A stretch of DNA of 64,000 nucleotides from Staphylococcus lutrae (GCF_002101335.1 NZ_CP020773.1:930001-994000); one strand, 5' to 3'; shown: positions 1 to 8,594, counted from the first letter of the stretch. Numbers and translations are program-made. The notes: a model not told the origin generated them from the letters alone.

Positions 1-786
1 ATGAGCTTTATATACTGTGATAGTATCACGCATGATATTATTGATATCTTGCCAGATCGACGTAAGTTCAAGTTGGAAGAATACTTTTTAAGATTCTCAA
101 GAAAGCAGCGTGAAGGAGTTAAAAGTGTTTCTATTGATATGTATCCACCATACATGTCGCTAATTCAATCATTATTTCCCAATGCAGATATTATCTTAGA
201 CCGTTTTCATATTGTTCAAGCGGTTAACCGTGAAATCAATCACAGTCGCGTTAAAACAATGAATAGTTTTAAGACTAAAGAAAAACCCAAGTACAATAAA
301 TTAAAACGGTATTGGAAGCTTTTATTAAAATCTCCAATTGAATTAGACAGAGTCCATTATCACTCGTTCAGACTTTTTAATACATGGCATAGTCAGTATA
401 GTTTAGTACAATTCTTGTTAACTTTTGATGAAGAATTCCAATTAACGTATGAAGCAGGACATCATATTCTAGAAACCCTAAGATCAAATAACATTGAACA
501 ATTAGAGGAAGCATTACAACGTTCGAAGAGTTTAAATATTTCAAATGGACTCAAACGTGTTATTAACACACTCATAAAATATATACCTTATATTTCAAAT
601 ACGATTCAAAATCCTCATTTGACCAATGGTCCAATTGAAGGTATTAACAATAAAATAAAGCTTATTAAGCGTGTCTCTTATGGTTATAGAAATTTTTATA
701 ACTTTAGAAATAGGATTTTAATTATTTCAAGGTTATACGTAAGTGAATATAAAAAACGTACTAAGCAACAAAAAATTGCCACTTAG
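1..786 (+). CDS. ISL3 family transposase, C-terminal part (5' end outside window)
   Basis: This is the DDE transposase that cuts and moves the surrounding IS. The visible 261 residues include SVSIDMYPPYMSLIQSLFPNADIILDRFH-type sequence (first catalytic-region Asp at about 46 and DRFHIVQ at about 67) and the C-terminal block TNGPIEGINNKIKLIKR (about 208-224). That block holds the catalytic Glu and is typical of the ISL3/IS1181 group. Full-length relatives have about 430 residues, so roughly 170 N-terminal residues, with the zinc-finger and HTH DNA-binding region, should lie upstream. The ATG at base 1 is probably an internal Met. Within the visible part the frame is intact up to the stop, so the copy may be active. 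Confidence 0.85.
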   Translation: MSFIYCDSITHDIIDILPDRRKFKLEEYFLRFSRKQREGVKSVSIDMYPPYMSLIQSLFPNADIILDRFHIVQAVNREINHSRVKTMNSFKTKEKPKYNKLKRYWKLLLKSPIELDRVHYHSFRLFNTWHSQYSLVQFLLTFDEEFQLTYEAGHHILETLRSNNIEQLEEALQRSKSLNISNGLKRVINTLIKYIPYISNTIQNPHLTNGPIEGINNKIKLIKRVSYGYRNFYNFRNRILIISRLYVSEYKKRTKQQKIAT

Positions 787-825
787 TACGATATTTCTTC
801 ACCAACCGACGTTGACAAAGAGCCC
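1..825 (+). mobile_element. ISL3-family insertion sequence, right part
   Basis: The window opens inside an ISL3-type insertion sequence. It contains the C-terminal part of the transposase, followed within 20 bp by a terminal inverted repeat at about 803-825 ending in gttgacaaagagcc. Its complement begins GGCTCTTTGTCAAC, as ISL3-family ends usually do. The left end and target duplication lie outside the window, so the insertion site cannot be fully reconstructed. Confidence 0.8.
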
Positions 826-1012
826 TAAAATTTTTGAAATTGTAATTTTTAAAGCCTATACTAGCCATTATGATGCGACTCCTAACCCTTTATCAATATC
901 AAATTTCCTAGAATCTTTGATATCCTTTTTATACCCTAAACCGCTAGTAATATCATTTATCTTGATTTTATGGTTAATTGTTAAAGAAATAAAAGAGAAA
1001 TATTTAGTTTGA
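826..1012 (+). pseudogene. Possible C-terminal remnant of a membrane protein cut by the IS
   Basis: Directly after the IS end an open frame continues to a stop at 1012. It encodes about 60 residues with a hydrophobic segment (PLVISFILILWLIV) and a charged tail KEIKEKYLV. It has no start or ribosome binding site of its own; the apparent start lies inside the IS. It could be the tail of a gene interrupted by the insertion, or chance. I do not recognise the family. Confidence 0.2.
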
Positions 1013-1043
1013 TTTGAATACAGTTTTTCACTACTTTGAATTT

Positions 1044-1069
1044 GTTGTTAAAAGTTAACTTTTAACAAC
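1044..1069. repeat. 26-bp perfect AT-rich palindrome
   Basis: The sequence gttgttaaaag-ttaa-cttttaacaac is a perfect inverted repeat. It overlaps the stop codon of the small minus-strand ORF at 1048-1164. There is no clear T-run, so it is either a weak bidirectional terminator or a protein-binding site. A related aaaagttaac motif lies at about 1701-1711, just upstream of the ART-like gene. Confidence 0.6.
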
Positions 1070-1164
1070 TCAGATGGAAGTATGCTTATCAAATGTTTTC
1101 TTATATTTTCTTTATCCATTTTTCTGTTCTTGTCATTAATATAGTTATTTAGTTTCAAACCCAT
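1048..1164 (-). CDS. Small 38-residue ORF downstream of the ART-like gene
   Basis: This minus-strand ORF starts MGLKLNNYINDKNRKM and ends LLKVNF. A good ribosome binding site (GGAGTG, 7 nt before the ATG) supports translation. It lies 29 bp downstream of the ART-like gene on the same strand, so the two are probably co-transcribed. It is lysine- and asparagine-rich with no membrane segment or recognisable motif. It might be an antitoxin or accessory peptide, or the start of a gene truncated at the palindrome that covers its stop. No function can be assigned from sequence alone. Confidence 0.4.
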   Translation of the reverse strand: MGLKLNNYINDKNRKMDKENIRKHLISILPSELLKVNF

Positions 1165-1193
1165 ACTACATCACTCCATTGCAAATAATATTA

Positions 1194-1685
1194 TCACAAT
1201 TCTTTGCACACACTTTTTTTCTTTATCGCATTATATTCTCTCAAACACAACTCTTTGCCGTTTGGAATATTAGACCTTTTTCTTTGTTTACTCATATCAA
1301 ACTGCGTGTACGTTTCTTTCAAGATAGCTTTTACATCTATACTATACGCTCTTATCATTAGTTCAAGTACTAAGCCATCAATAAATAAGTTGAAAGCATT
1401 TTGATTATCTCGATCATCTAAGTCTAAAACTTTATCTGAATCAAGCTCTAATTCCATTTCAACAATAATCTTTTCTCTGTAATTCGGTTTCCACCTAAAT
1501 AAGTATTTCTCTGCATTTTCAATCGCCTCTCCTAATTCATTTACCCTATCTATGAAAAAGTAAAGTCCATTCCCTAAATCAGGAGGTAATTTTTTAAATG
1601 GGAATTCTTTGCCATCTTTTTCCAAAGAATCATAATGTTTTTTATCCGTACCATGATAGCCTCTAAAAGTTTTTTTGAAACACAT
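1194..1685 (-). CDS. Putative ADP-ribosyltransferase-like (PARP-type fold) protein
   Basis: The 163-residue protein begins FRGYHGTDKK (Y10-H11-G12-T13) and continues with DLGNGLYFF (37-44) and IIVEMELE (73-80). The order YHGT, LGxGxYFF, then an acidic strand resembles the H-Y-E catalytic layout of small stand-alone ADP-ribosyltransferase-like proteins found next to mobile elements; those studied are often toxins or anti-phage effectors. The start is firm: AAGGAG lies 7 nt before the ATG. No signal peptide or membrane segment is seen, so it should act in the cytosol. It lies beside an ISL3 element and a 38-residue ORF. The family call is from motif resemblance only; the target is unknown. Confidence 0.5.
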   Translation of the reverse strand: MCFKKTFRGYHGTDKKHYDSLEKDGKEFPFKKLPPDLGNGLYFFIDRVNELGEAIENAEKYLFRWKPNYREKIIVEMELELDSDKVLDLDDRDNQNAFNLFIDGLVLELMIRAYSIDVKAILKETYTQFDMSKQRKRSNIPNGKELCLREYNAIKKKSVCKEL

Positions 1686-1950
1686 AGTGATACTCCTTAT
1701 AAAAAGTTAACTATAATAATACAAGTAAAATGGTAGTTTATAAGGCCTAATTTTACATTTTCAAACTCCTATTCACTGATATAGCCTTTCATTTATATAC
1801 AGTCAAACAAAATTTTTCTAAGGTTGACGAGGCCCCATTCATTTGTACAGAAAATTGACGTTTACAATCATATCTTATAATGGCGGAAAGCAAATAATCG
1901 AGGTGTCTTTTTTTTGTTGTATGCGCACGATGAACCTCGTGTGTTTTTGA
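1686..1950. other. Intergenic stretch without a recognisable gene
   Basis: AT-rich DNA between the ART-like gene and the intron-RT remnant. It contains the upstream region of the ART-like gene (with an aaaagttaac motif near 1701-1711) and a gttgacgaggcccc stretch near 1822-1835. That stretch faintly recalls IS-end sequence but is too degenerate to call. Confidence 0.5.
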
Positions 1951-2136
1951 TCATCGCCAATATCTTTTCCGTGATTGCACAACTTCAATGAATCCTCTGA
2001 TAAAACCTCTAACAAAATAATTAATCTAGCCTCGTGTCAATTGATTAATTTATGTGATCATTTCTTTAAAAGTACCTGCGCTATTTCGTTTCTTTATCTG
2101 TTTTAAGGCAATTATTAAATTTCTTCTTGCTGCCAT
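1951..2136 (-). pseudogene. Decayed C-terminal fragment of a group II intron reverse transcriptase/maturase
   Basis: Conceptual translation on the minus strand gives FKEMIT-stop-INQLTRG-stop-INYFVRGFIRGF. This matches the C-terminal thumb/X-domain signature of group II intron-encoded proteins (xxNQxxRGWxNYF). The expected Trp of RGW is the second stop codon. Two in-frame stops and the missing RT domain show a dead remnant. No intron RNA domain V was recognised nearby. It fits the scar of mobile elements beside the ISL3 copy. Confidence 0.6.
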
Positions 2137-2173
2137 AGTCAGTCTGAAACTAGGGCTATGATTTGAAAATGTT

Positions 2174-2365
2174 CAATCAATGCCAGGTTCAATCACATGT
2201 TTAATTGCTTCTTGTATGATGTTTCTGTTCGTTAAGATGAGTGTTTGCGTCCGACTTTCTTCAGATTCCACTTCGCAATGGATACCCTTGTCTTTCGCTA
2301 ACAGTTCCAACTATTGGACTTTCACCGTCAAGGTGTTACCCATGCCGGGCGCACCAATAAAAAAC
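2174..2365 (-). pseudogene. Decayed fragment with a P-loop-like motif
   Basis: The minus strand reads FIGAPGMGNTLTVKVQ, a stop, then LELLAKDKGIHCEVESEE and further coding-like sequence, ending in a second stop. GAPGMGNT looks like a Walker A motif (GxxGxGKT) whose Lys has become Asn. The remainder is charged and helical in character. The parent gene is not recognised; an ATPase of a mobile element or plasmid is plausible. Confidence 0.35.
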
Positions 2366-2390
2366 CCTCTAACTAATAATGTTAAAGGGT
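2361..2390 (-). terminator. Rho-independent terminator downstream of the Yip1-type gene
   Basis: On the minus strand a 10-bp stem (ACCCTTTAAC / GTTAGAGGGT, one mismatch) with a 7-nt loop is followed by TTTTTT. It lies about 75 nt downstream of the stop at 2464. Confidence 0.6.
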
Positions 2391-2463
2391 GGCTTATTTT
2401 AATTCTGGATTATCTAGTTAATTATTGAACATAACTGAAAACACAGTTCACCAATGATTGACA

Positions 2464-3105
2464 CTATAACTCTCCTGTTAAACTTAATATTGTGTCTTCT
2501 AATGCTGCTGATCCAAGCGCTAAAAGAATGGTTAACACGATTGTCAGCACACCTAGAAACAAGGCCGCACGAAATGATAAACGACTCGTTGCGAAATATA
2601 CAATGAAAGTAATGTAACCTTTGAATACGGTTTGTAGGTCAAATGCGGCTAAGTACATATTATCAGGTTGAAAAATATTCAAACTTGTAATATTGTATGC
2701 GGGAAAAGGCAATTGAAATATAATTTGAATACATACAAACACTAAAGCAACGAGCGTCACAATAATAGAATGACTGACTGATGCTGATAAAATCGCTTGG
2801 GTTGACACATCAGAGTTCAGCATTTTTGAAAACATCATAAATACCACAAAAGTAAATAAAAAACTAATCAAAATCCCCATCAGCCCACTTAATGTGTCTG
2901 CAAACCAATGGATTTGATGAATCTCTTCAATGTCATTTTTCGAGTATCCAAATCCTTCTAATAACTTGGTATTATCCGTGTCAAATTTTAATAAAAATGT
3001 ATGGATGAGCATAATGACAATCATCATGATCGTTTTTAATTTCCATGTTGGCTGTTTACGTAACCTGTCAAAATGTTGGAATAGAGGTAGATTTGTCTTG
3101 ACCAA
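2464..3105 (-). CDS. Yip1-domain-type integral membrane protein
   Basis: The 213-residue polytopic membrane protein has a short cytosolic N-terminus (residues 1-20). Hydrophobic segments follow at about 23-40, 72-95, 105-128, 155-172 and 180-203. The layout resembles the bacterial YIP1 family, whose role is unknown. The start is a TTG: AGGAGG lies 8 nt upstream at the right spacing, and no ATG is nearby. It is transcribed away from the nitroreductase gene, with which it shares a 400-bp AT-rich intergenic region. The gene appears complete. The substrate or partner cannot be inferred. Confidence 0.65.
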   Translation of the reverse strand: MVKTNLPLFQHFDRLRKQPTWKLKTIMMIVIMLIHTFLLKFDTDNTKLLEGFGYSKNDIEEIHQIHWFADTLSGLMGILISFLFTFVVFMMFSKMLNSDVSTQAILSASVSHSIIVTLVALVFVCIQIIFQLPFPAYNITSLNIFQPDNMYLAAFDLQTVFKGYITFIVYFATSRLSFRAALFLGVLTIVLTILLALGSAALEDTILSLTGEL

Positions 3106-3513
3106 CTTTTTTGCCTCCTCAAAATGATTAACTTAATATTATCATAATACTATACGATTTTCTGTATTATAGATAAAAATTCTAAAATATGTCATAAGCT
3201 TTAGGGGTATTTTAGAAATTAAGTACAAAAATTAAAATATATTTTTAAATATAAATAGGTCTAGACAAAGACACGCCTGATTACTGACTGAAAATGCACA
3301 AACAATCATGCCGACGATACCATTACCTTAATGATAAGAAAAATAAAAATGTCACCCTTTAATCTGAGGCGAGCCTTTGAAGGTCAGCTCATAATCAACA
3401 TCCTATCGATATGACCTCCAATGCTATTAAAACTGTCAAACAAAATATTTTTATGTATTTTTAAAATTTACTATACTGTAATTATATGAAACAACACAAA
3501 GGAGTTGCAACAC
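3106..3513. other. Divergent intergenic region of the yip1-type and nitroreductase genes
   Basis: This AT-rich region must hold both divergent promoters. A candidate -10 box tatact lies at 3472-3477, about 40 nt before the nitroreductase start. No RNA gene or conserved operator was recognised. Confidence 0.4.
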
Positions 3514-4176
3514 ATGGAGGATAAACGTCAAATACTATTAGATACTTTTAATTACAGATTTGCGACAAAACGTTTCGATTCAACACGAAAAATTGATGAA
3601 GCTGATTTCAATACAATTTTAGAAACGGGTCGCCTCTCACCGAGTTCACTTGGCTTTGAGCCGTGGAAATTTTTAGTAGTCCAAGATGAAGCATTGCGTC
3701 AATTGCTGAAGCCAATGAGTTGGGGGGCACAAGGACAACTCGATACAGCCAGCCACTTCGTCATCATCTTAGCACGTAAAAATGTCCGTCCTGAAAATGA
3801 CTACGTTCAAAATTTATTACGTGACGTCAAACAGATGGACGAAGATATGGCACAACAAATGAGTGCTAAAACAACGAAATTCCAAAATGAAAACCTTAAC
3901 TTATATGAAAGTGAGCGTTCATTATGGGACTGGGCAAGTAAACAAACCTATATCGTACTAGGTAATATGATGACTGCTGCTGCTTTCTTAGGCATCGACT
4001 CTTGCCCGATTGAAGGTTTTCAATATGATGAAGTTGCTCAGCTTTTAGCTGAAAAAGGACATCTAGACGATGCACATTTTGCACCTTCAGTCATGGTGGC
4101 ATTTGGTTATCGTGAAGCAGATCCAAAACGTCCAAAAACACGTCGTAGTCAAGAAGACGTTGTGACTTGGATTTAA
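3514..4176 (+). CDS. NAD(P)H-dependent nitroreductase-family oxidoreductase
   Basis: This 220-residue flavoprotein belongs to the FMN-dependent nitroreductase family (NfsB/YfkO-like), which reduces quinones or nitro compounds with NAD(P)H in the cytosol. Seen: an N-terminal FNYRFATKRFD segment, the family's R(x)S motif region; LETGRLSPSSLGFEPWKFLVV (about 35-55), the flavin-binding block; and a C-terminal GYREADPKRPKTRRS that closes the FMN site. The ATG at 3514 is preferred over an upstream in-frame TTG at 3505 because AAAGGAG ends just before that TTG and sits 9 nt from the ATG. The gene is monocistronic and followed by a strong hairpin. The exact physiological substrate is unknown. Confidence 0.85.
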   Translation: MEDKRQILLDTFNYRFATKRFDSTRKIDEADFNTILETGRLSPSSLGFEPWKFLVVQDEALRQLLKPMSWGAQGQLDTASHFVIILARKNVRPENDYVQNLLRDVKQMDEDMAQQMSAKTTKFQNENLNLYESERSLWDWASKQTYIVLGNMMTAAAFLGIDSCPIEGFQYDEVAQLLAEKGHLDDAHFAPSVMVAFGYREADPKRPKTRRSQEDVVTWI

Positions 4177-4211
4177 GATGAAAATCAAAGTTTCTAATTT
4201 TGATTAATTCA

Positions 4212-4255
4212 AAGATGACTCGTGAAAATGTATAGGCACTTTCACGAGTCATCTT
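4212..4255. terminator. Bidirectional terminator between convergent genes
   Basis: A 16-bp perfect inverted repeat (aagatgactcgtgaaa / tttcacgagtcatctt) with a 12-nt loop lies between the convergent nitroreductase and glycopolymer transferase genes. It can serve both. Confidence 0.85.
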
Positions 4256-4260
4256 TATCT

Positions 4261-6780
4261 TTAATCATTTAATAAAGAATAAAATTCTTGAATCGTTCCT
4301 TTATTGTAATGTTCAGCATCAAACTTAACAAACTGTTTTTCCTCACCTTTAATAAAACGCTCAATTCCTTTTGCAATCTCTTTTTCATTATTTTCAACAA
4401 GTGCACCATATTTCCCATCTTCTAAAACATATCTGTTGGCTACGATATCAGATGCTAATACATTCATTCCAACAGTCAATGCTTCTAATATTACCATTGA
4501 TTGTCCTTCATAATGTGAAGTTAAAGCAAATAAGTCAGAAGATTTCATAATAAAGAAAGGATTTCGTCTTTGTCCAAGAAAATAGACATTTTGTTCTACT
4601 TTTAATTGCTTGACCAAACGCTTTAATAATTCTTTGATTGGCCCCTCTCCCAAAATGTATAATTTTAAATTTGGATAAGAAGGAACTAGTTCTGCAACTG
4701 CCTTAATTAATAAATCAAACCCTTTTTCTGGAGATAAGCGTCCAACAGTCACTATCTTAAAGTCGCTTTCAGAGAACTCAACTGAGTCTATTCCATTATC
4801 TCCTACAGTTGCTATCACAGACTTACCATCTTTTTCAAAAAGATCATTATCATCGTTAATAAGTTGGTTAATTTTAGTAATATTAATCGTGTTACGGGAT
4901 GCAATATGCTTATCAGCCAACTGGCGACCATTGAAATTTGATTGGTTTAATTTTTTAGTTGCATCAGAAACGCTTACAAGTTTATCAAAATATGGATATA
5001 ACGAAATGACACCTTTCAAGTTTTGATAATGTGGGCGCTTCCCATTTACGGTTCTTTCCATATCTGATTTTATATCGCTGTGCAATAAAATAATTTTCTT
5101 TTTAGCACCACTTGCTAACACAAGATTCGACCAAAACATGGCATAGCCACTGTAGTCAATGGCATAGTCAAATTCCGTATCCCCAAATATTTTCCTGAAT
5201 TCACGTTCATATACTTTTGTAGGATAGATTTTTTGTTCTAAGGCTGTGTATATCCCCCTCTGTCTAGTGAAATCAACTCTATAATTCTCTTTTAAGGAAG
5301 CAAGTAAAGGCCGTTTTCTTAAAATGATTCTCACATTGTCATTGACCATTTTTAAGTTGTTAACCATATCCTTATTTTTTGAATCGTCCAGAAATATAGT
5401 CACATCGTATTTTTCATAATCTATATTTTCCAGTAAATTTATTGCCGATGTGGTAATACCATTATTTTTCATTCCGCCTGGATATATCAGGATTTTTTCT
5501 TTCACGACTTGACTTGCTACTTTTATATTTGATGGGTTATTTGATAAAAATACCTTTTCAATTAATCTATCTCTAACATTACCGTCTTCATAATTAACAA
5601 ATTGTTCTTTAAATCGCTGATAATTTTTATGAATATCATTGTTCTCATATTTTTCTTCACTGATAGCTTCTATCACTTCGTCAATATTTTGTGCGAACGG
5701 TCCAGGTAATTCTGTTGTATCAATGTATAAACCACGATTATTTTTGTATTCTTCAAAATCTGGTGAATAGAACACAATTGGTTTGTCTGTAACTAGAAAA
5801 TCGAAGAAAATACTTGAGTAATCAGTAATCATCAAATCAATCGCAGGCATTAGCTCATTCGTATCAATATAATCTGATACTAAATAGGGCTTGAGTTCAG
5901 GTAAAAGTCTAGCCTTATGGTAAACAAATGGATGTACTTTTACAACAACCTGATAAGGCAGTGCATTCTCTAGCTGTTTTATTTCCTCAAATATATTTAA
6001 CAAGCTATCTTCTGGGTTATTAACATCTTCACCACGCCATGTTGGACAGTATAAAATAATAGGTCGCTTGCTCACTTTTAGATATTGCGATAATTGTTTT
6101 TTTGCCATTTTCTTTGTTGTATTAATAGTTAAATCAACTCGAGGATAACCCATTTCTAGTATTTGGCCATTATAAACACCCTCTAGCTTAAACGCACGCT
6201 GGAAAATCTCTGTTGTGTGCGCATTTGGACTAATAATATAATTCGATGCTAAAAAGTTTTTAATTGTATTTTGCGAACCATGTAAATTGTTTTCTACATC
6301 TAGCCCCATATGTTTTAATGGTGTCCCATGCCATGTATTGATATACACCTGTTCTGGTTTTTTAGTAAAATATGCTGGGAACGTTGCATTGTTAATGATA
6401 TATTTGCTTTCTGTTAAAACTTTTAGATAATCATCACTCTCCTTAATGACAAAAGAGACATTTTTATATTTGCTTAATTTCTTCTGATAAAATTTAAGCG
6501 TACGATGATGATCTACAACCCATACATGTTTATACTTTTTAAATTTTTTATCGCCATTTAACTTCAAAAAAATTGCATAAGGGCTATCCGTTATACTTTT
6601 ACCATCTCTCACTTGATAAATAATTTGATGTGGATTAATCTTTGTTGTTTCGTATAAAGAGGCATATTTAATAACTTTTTTTTGATATTGTGATTTAATC
6701 ATTTTCATAATAGGTGACGTTAAAAAATTGAATTTTCTATTTAGTTGATTAGACAGAACCTTTTTTATATTTTCTTTCAT
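4261..6780 (-). CDS. Bifunctional CDP-glycerol-type glycerophosphotransferase / GT4 glycosyltransferase
   Basis: This 839-residue two-domain wall-polymer enzyme acts at the inner membrane face. The N-terminal half is a TagB/TagF-type polyol-phosphate transferase: TWHGTPLK (about 148-155) carries the catalytic His, followed by YCPTWRGED (about 241-249) and ITDYSSIFFDF (about 315-325). The C-terminal half is a GT-B glycosyltransferase of the GT4 type: IVTVGRLSPEKGFDLL (about 677-692) and LTSHYEGQSMVILEAL (about 752-767, with the E-x7-E donor site). A basic N-terminus suggests peripheral membrane binding. A sugar epimerase gene lies upstream on the same strand, and the 730-residue relative at 8595 has the same activities in reverse order. 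It probably makes or decorates a teichoic-acid-like polymer; linkage and sugar are unknown. Confidence 0.85.
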   Translation of the reverse strand: MKENIKKVLSNQLNRKFNFLTSPIMKMIKSQYQKKVIKYASLYETTKINPHQIIYQVRDGKSITDSPYAIFLKLNGDKKFKKYKHVWVVDHHRTLKFYQKKLSKYKNVSFVIKESDDYLKVLTESKYIINNATFPAYFTKKPEQVYINTWHGTPLKHMGLDVENNLHGSQNTIKNFLASNYIISPNAHTTEIFQRAFKLEGVYNGQILEMGYPRVDLTINTTKKMAKKQLSQYLKVSKRPIILYCPTWRGEDVNNPEDSLLNIFEEIKQLENALPYQVVVKVHPFVYHKARLLPELKPYLVSDYIDTNELMPAIDLMITDYSSIFFDFLVTDKPIVFYSPDFEEYKNNRGLYIDTTELPGPFAQNIDEVIEAISEEKYENNDIHKNYQRFKEQFVNYEDGNVRDRLIEKVFLSNNPSNIKVASQVVKEKILIYPGGMKNNGITTSAINLLENIDYEKYDVTIFLDDSKNKDMVNNLKMVNDNVRIILRKRPLLASLKENYRVDFTRQRGIYTALEQKIYPTKVYEREFRKIFGDTEFDYAIDYSGYAMFWSNLVLASGAKKKIILLHSDIKSDMERTVNGKRPHYQNLKGVISLYPYFDKLVSVSDATKKLNQSNFNGRQLADKHIASRNTINITKINQLINDDNDLFEKDGKSVIATVGDNGIDSVEFSESDFKIVTVGRLSPEKGFDLLIKAVAELVPSYPNLKLYILGEGPIKELLKRLVKQLKVEQNVYFLGQRRNPFFIMKSSDLFALTSHYEGQSMVILEALTVGMNVLASDIVANRYVLEDGKYGALVENNEKEIAKGIERFIKGEEKQFVKFDAEHYNKGTIQEFYSLLND

Positions 6781-6923
6781 TATCTACTTTCTCCTTCTCA
6801 ATCACTTCTTATAAAACTCAAAATGAATTTTTTCTTCAACTCTCATATCTCATTCATTTGAACCATAAAAACCTATCATTTAATAAATCTATACATATGA
6901 GTAGTCAATTTGATATCAGTAAA

Positions 6924-6954
6924 AAACAGTCTTAACTTCTAGTTAGGACTGTTT
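6924..6954 (-). terminator. Terminator downstream of the epimerase gene
   Basis: The inverted repeat aaacagtcttaac / gttaggactgttt (one mismatch) is followed on the minus strand by a T-run. It lies about 70 nt after the epimerase stop, so the epimerase and the downstream transferase are probably separate transcripts or linked only by read-through. Confidence 0.7.
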
Positions 6955-7022
6955 GCATACCTTTGACAAACTTCTTTTAAATTTGTCAGCATACTTTACA
7001 AAACTCAACTACACCTTCATTA

Positions 7023-7958
7023 CTATAGGTTGCTTTCGTATTCAAGATACGCTTTTAAGCCCTCCATTAACGAATAGTTACAACGATATCCTATGTTTCT
7101 GAGTGGCTCTATATCAGCATATGAGTGTTTGACATCTCCGTCACGCGGTGCTGCGTGTGTCGTTTCAATTTCTTTCTGATATAATTTCACAAAAATATCG
7201 TAAATATCTAAAAGGGAAATCTGATTAGATGTAGCTACATTGTATACTTGCCCATTCGTCACATTATTTTCTATCACGATATCAACAGCTTGAACTATAT
7301 CTTTGACGTAAACGAAGTCTCTAGTTTGTTTGCCGTCCCCAAAAAATGTGAATTTTTTATTTTCATCAAAACTATTTTTCATAATAGAAAGAACACCTGA
7401 ATATTGTGATTTAGGATCTTGTCTAGGACCAAAAACATTAAAGAAGCGCAAAGCTGTAGTTGGTAAATGATATAAGCTGTTATATATCTTTACATATTGC
7501 TCTCCACTGTACTTTTGAATTGCATAAGGTGACTCTGGTTGAATAGAACTCTCAATGCTTTTAGGTAATGTCTTTTCATTTCCGTAAACAGCTGCTGAAG
7601 AAGCAAAAACGAATTTTTTCAAATTTTTATTAAATTTTCTACAAATTTCAAGTAAATGAACCAATGCTGAAACATTTACGTCATTAGATTCTTCAGGCTT
7701 CTCTACAGTCTCAACAACACTAACCACTGCAGCAAGATGAATGATGACATCAAATTGATACACCTTAATTAATTGTTCCATTTCGGAATAGGCGCGTATA
7801 TCCATATCAAAAAAATGATGATGATCGATAAACGGTACATTTTCTCTATACCCTGAACTTAAGTTATCAACAATAAACACTTCACTATTCTTTTTAAAAA
7901 AATACTCAGCCACATGCGAGCCGATAAACCCGGCTCCGCCTGTAATTAAAATCTTCAT
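7023..7958 (-). CDS. NAD-dependent sugar epimerase/dehydratase (UDP-glucose 4-epimerase-like)
   Basis: The 311-residue extended short-chain dehydrogenase has the NAD-binding GGAGFIGSH (7-15), the SSAAVYG catalytic Ser region (120-126) and the catalytic pair Y145xxxK149 in SPYAIQK. The RFFNVFGPRQDP and GDGKQTRDFVYVKD blocks are typical of GalE/WbpP-like epimerases. It is expected to interconvert nucleotide sugars such as UDP-Glc/UDP-Gal or their N-acetyl forms. Its place between two wall-polymer glycosyltransferase genes suggests that it supplies their sugar donor. The N-terminus is standard (MKILITGG) with GGAAGTG upstream of the ATG. It is not a housekeeping galE in a gal operon; no galK or galT is nearby. 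Confidence 0.85.
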   Translation of the reverse strand: MKILITGGAGFIGSHVAEYFFKKNSEVFIVDNLSSGYRENVPFIDHHHFFDMDIRAYSEMEQLIKVYQFDVIIHLAAVVSVVETVEKPEESNDVNVSALVHLLEICRKFNKNLKKFVFASSAAVYGNEKTLPKSIESSIQPESPYAIQKYSGEQYVKIYNSLYHLPTTALRFFNVFGPRQDPKSQYSGVLSIMKNSFDENKKFTFFGDGKQTRDFVYVKDIVQAVDIVIENNVTNGQVYNVATSNQISLLDIYDIFVKLYQKEIETTHAAPRDGDVKHSYADIEPLRNIGYRCNYSLMEGLKAYLEYESNL

Positions 7959-8594
7959 TATTAATCACTTCCTTGTATGGGTCAAAAATAAATCATCGCC
8001 ACTAGCAGTCAATTCTTACTCAATTAACTATAACATTTTAAATTTTATTAATCTATTGTAAAATGATTGATTGGAATTGTAAATTATGAAAAGATTAGTT
8101 TAAATGAAGATGACAAATGTGCATTTATAATTAAATAAAGAAGTGTAAAACTTAGAATATTTTTTAAATAATGATGATGTTCATAAGGTGCGCACTACCT
8201 TTAATCATAAGGACTTATTCTGTTTCAAATTTAGAAACAAATGACAAAGGATGTCATTCGAAAACTTCATTAGACTCATTTTTAAATATAAGCCTTATCA
8301 ATGTAGAAATGAAGCGTTTTTAATTAATCTATACTTCATAAAAGTGTCATGATTATCATTAATTTTGTTTTTAAATTAAAAATAAATACATTGACAGTAA
8401 TAATTATCACTTTCTATGGAATACCTTAAGATAACTAAAAATAACTGTAACAGAAAAAAGTCTAAGGCATACATCATTTTTCTTTCAAGCTATGTCACTA
8501 TATAAAACTTTTTAAGCGAAGTGTAATTTTATAACATGCTGTTTGACTCACTTTATTCAAGTCTTATTTCGACACAATTTATGCGGAGGGTATT
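7959..8594. other. Long AT-rich divergent intergenic region
   Basis: About 640 bp without a credible gene separate the divergent epimerase and 730-residue transferase genes. Two Fur-box-like cores are visible: atgattatcatta at 8349-8361 and aataattatcac at 8399-8410. Both are partial matches to the 19-bp consensus. No RNA gene was recognised. Confidence 0.4.

Noticed and set aside
743..1012. 89-codon plus-strand ORF starting within the transposase gene
   Set aside because: Its start lies inside the IS and overlaps the transposase; only the portion after the IS end might be a gene remnant.
1820..1840. Possible second IS end (aggttgacgaggcccc)
   Set aside because: Too short and too different from the ISL3 terminal repeat to support.
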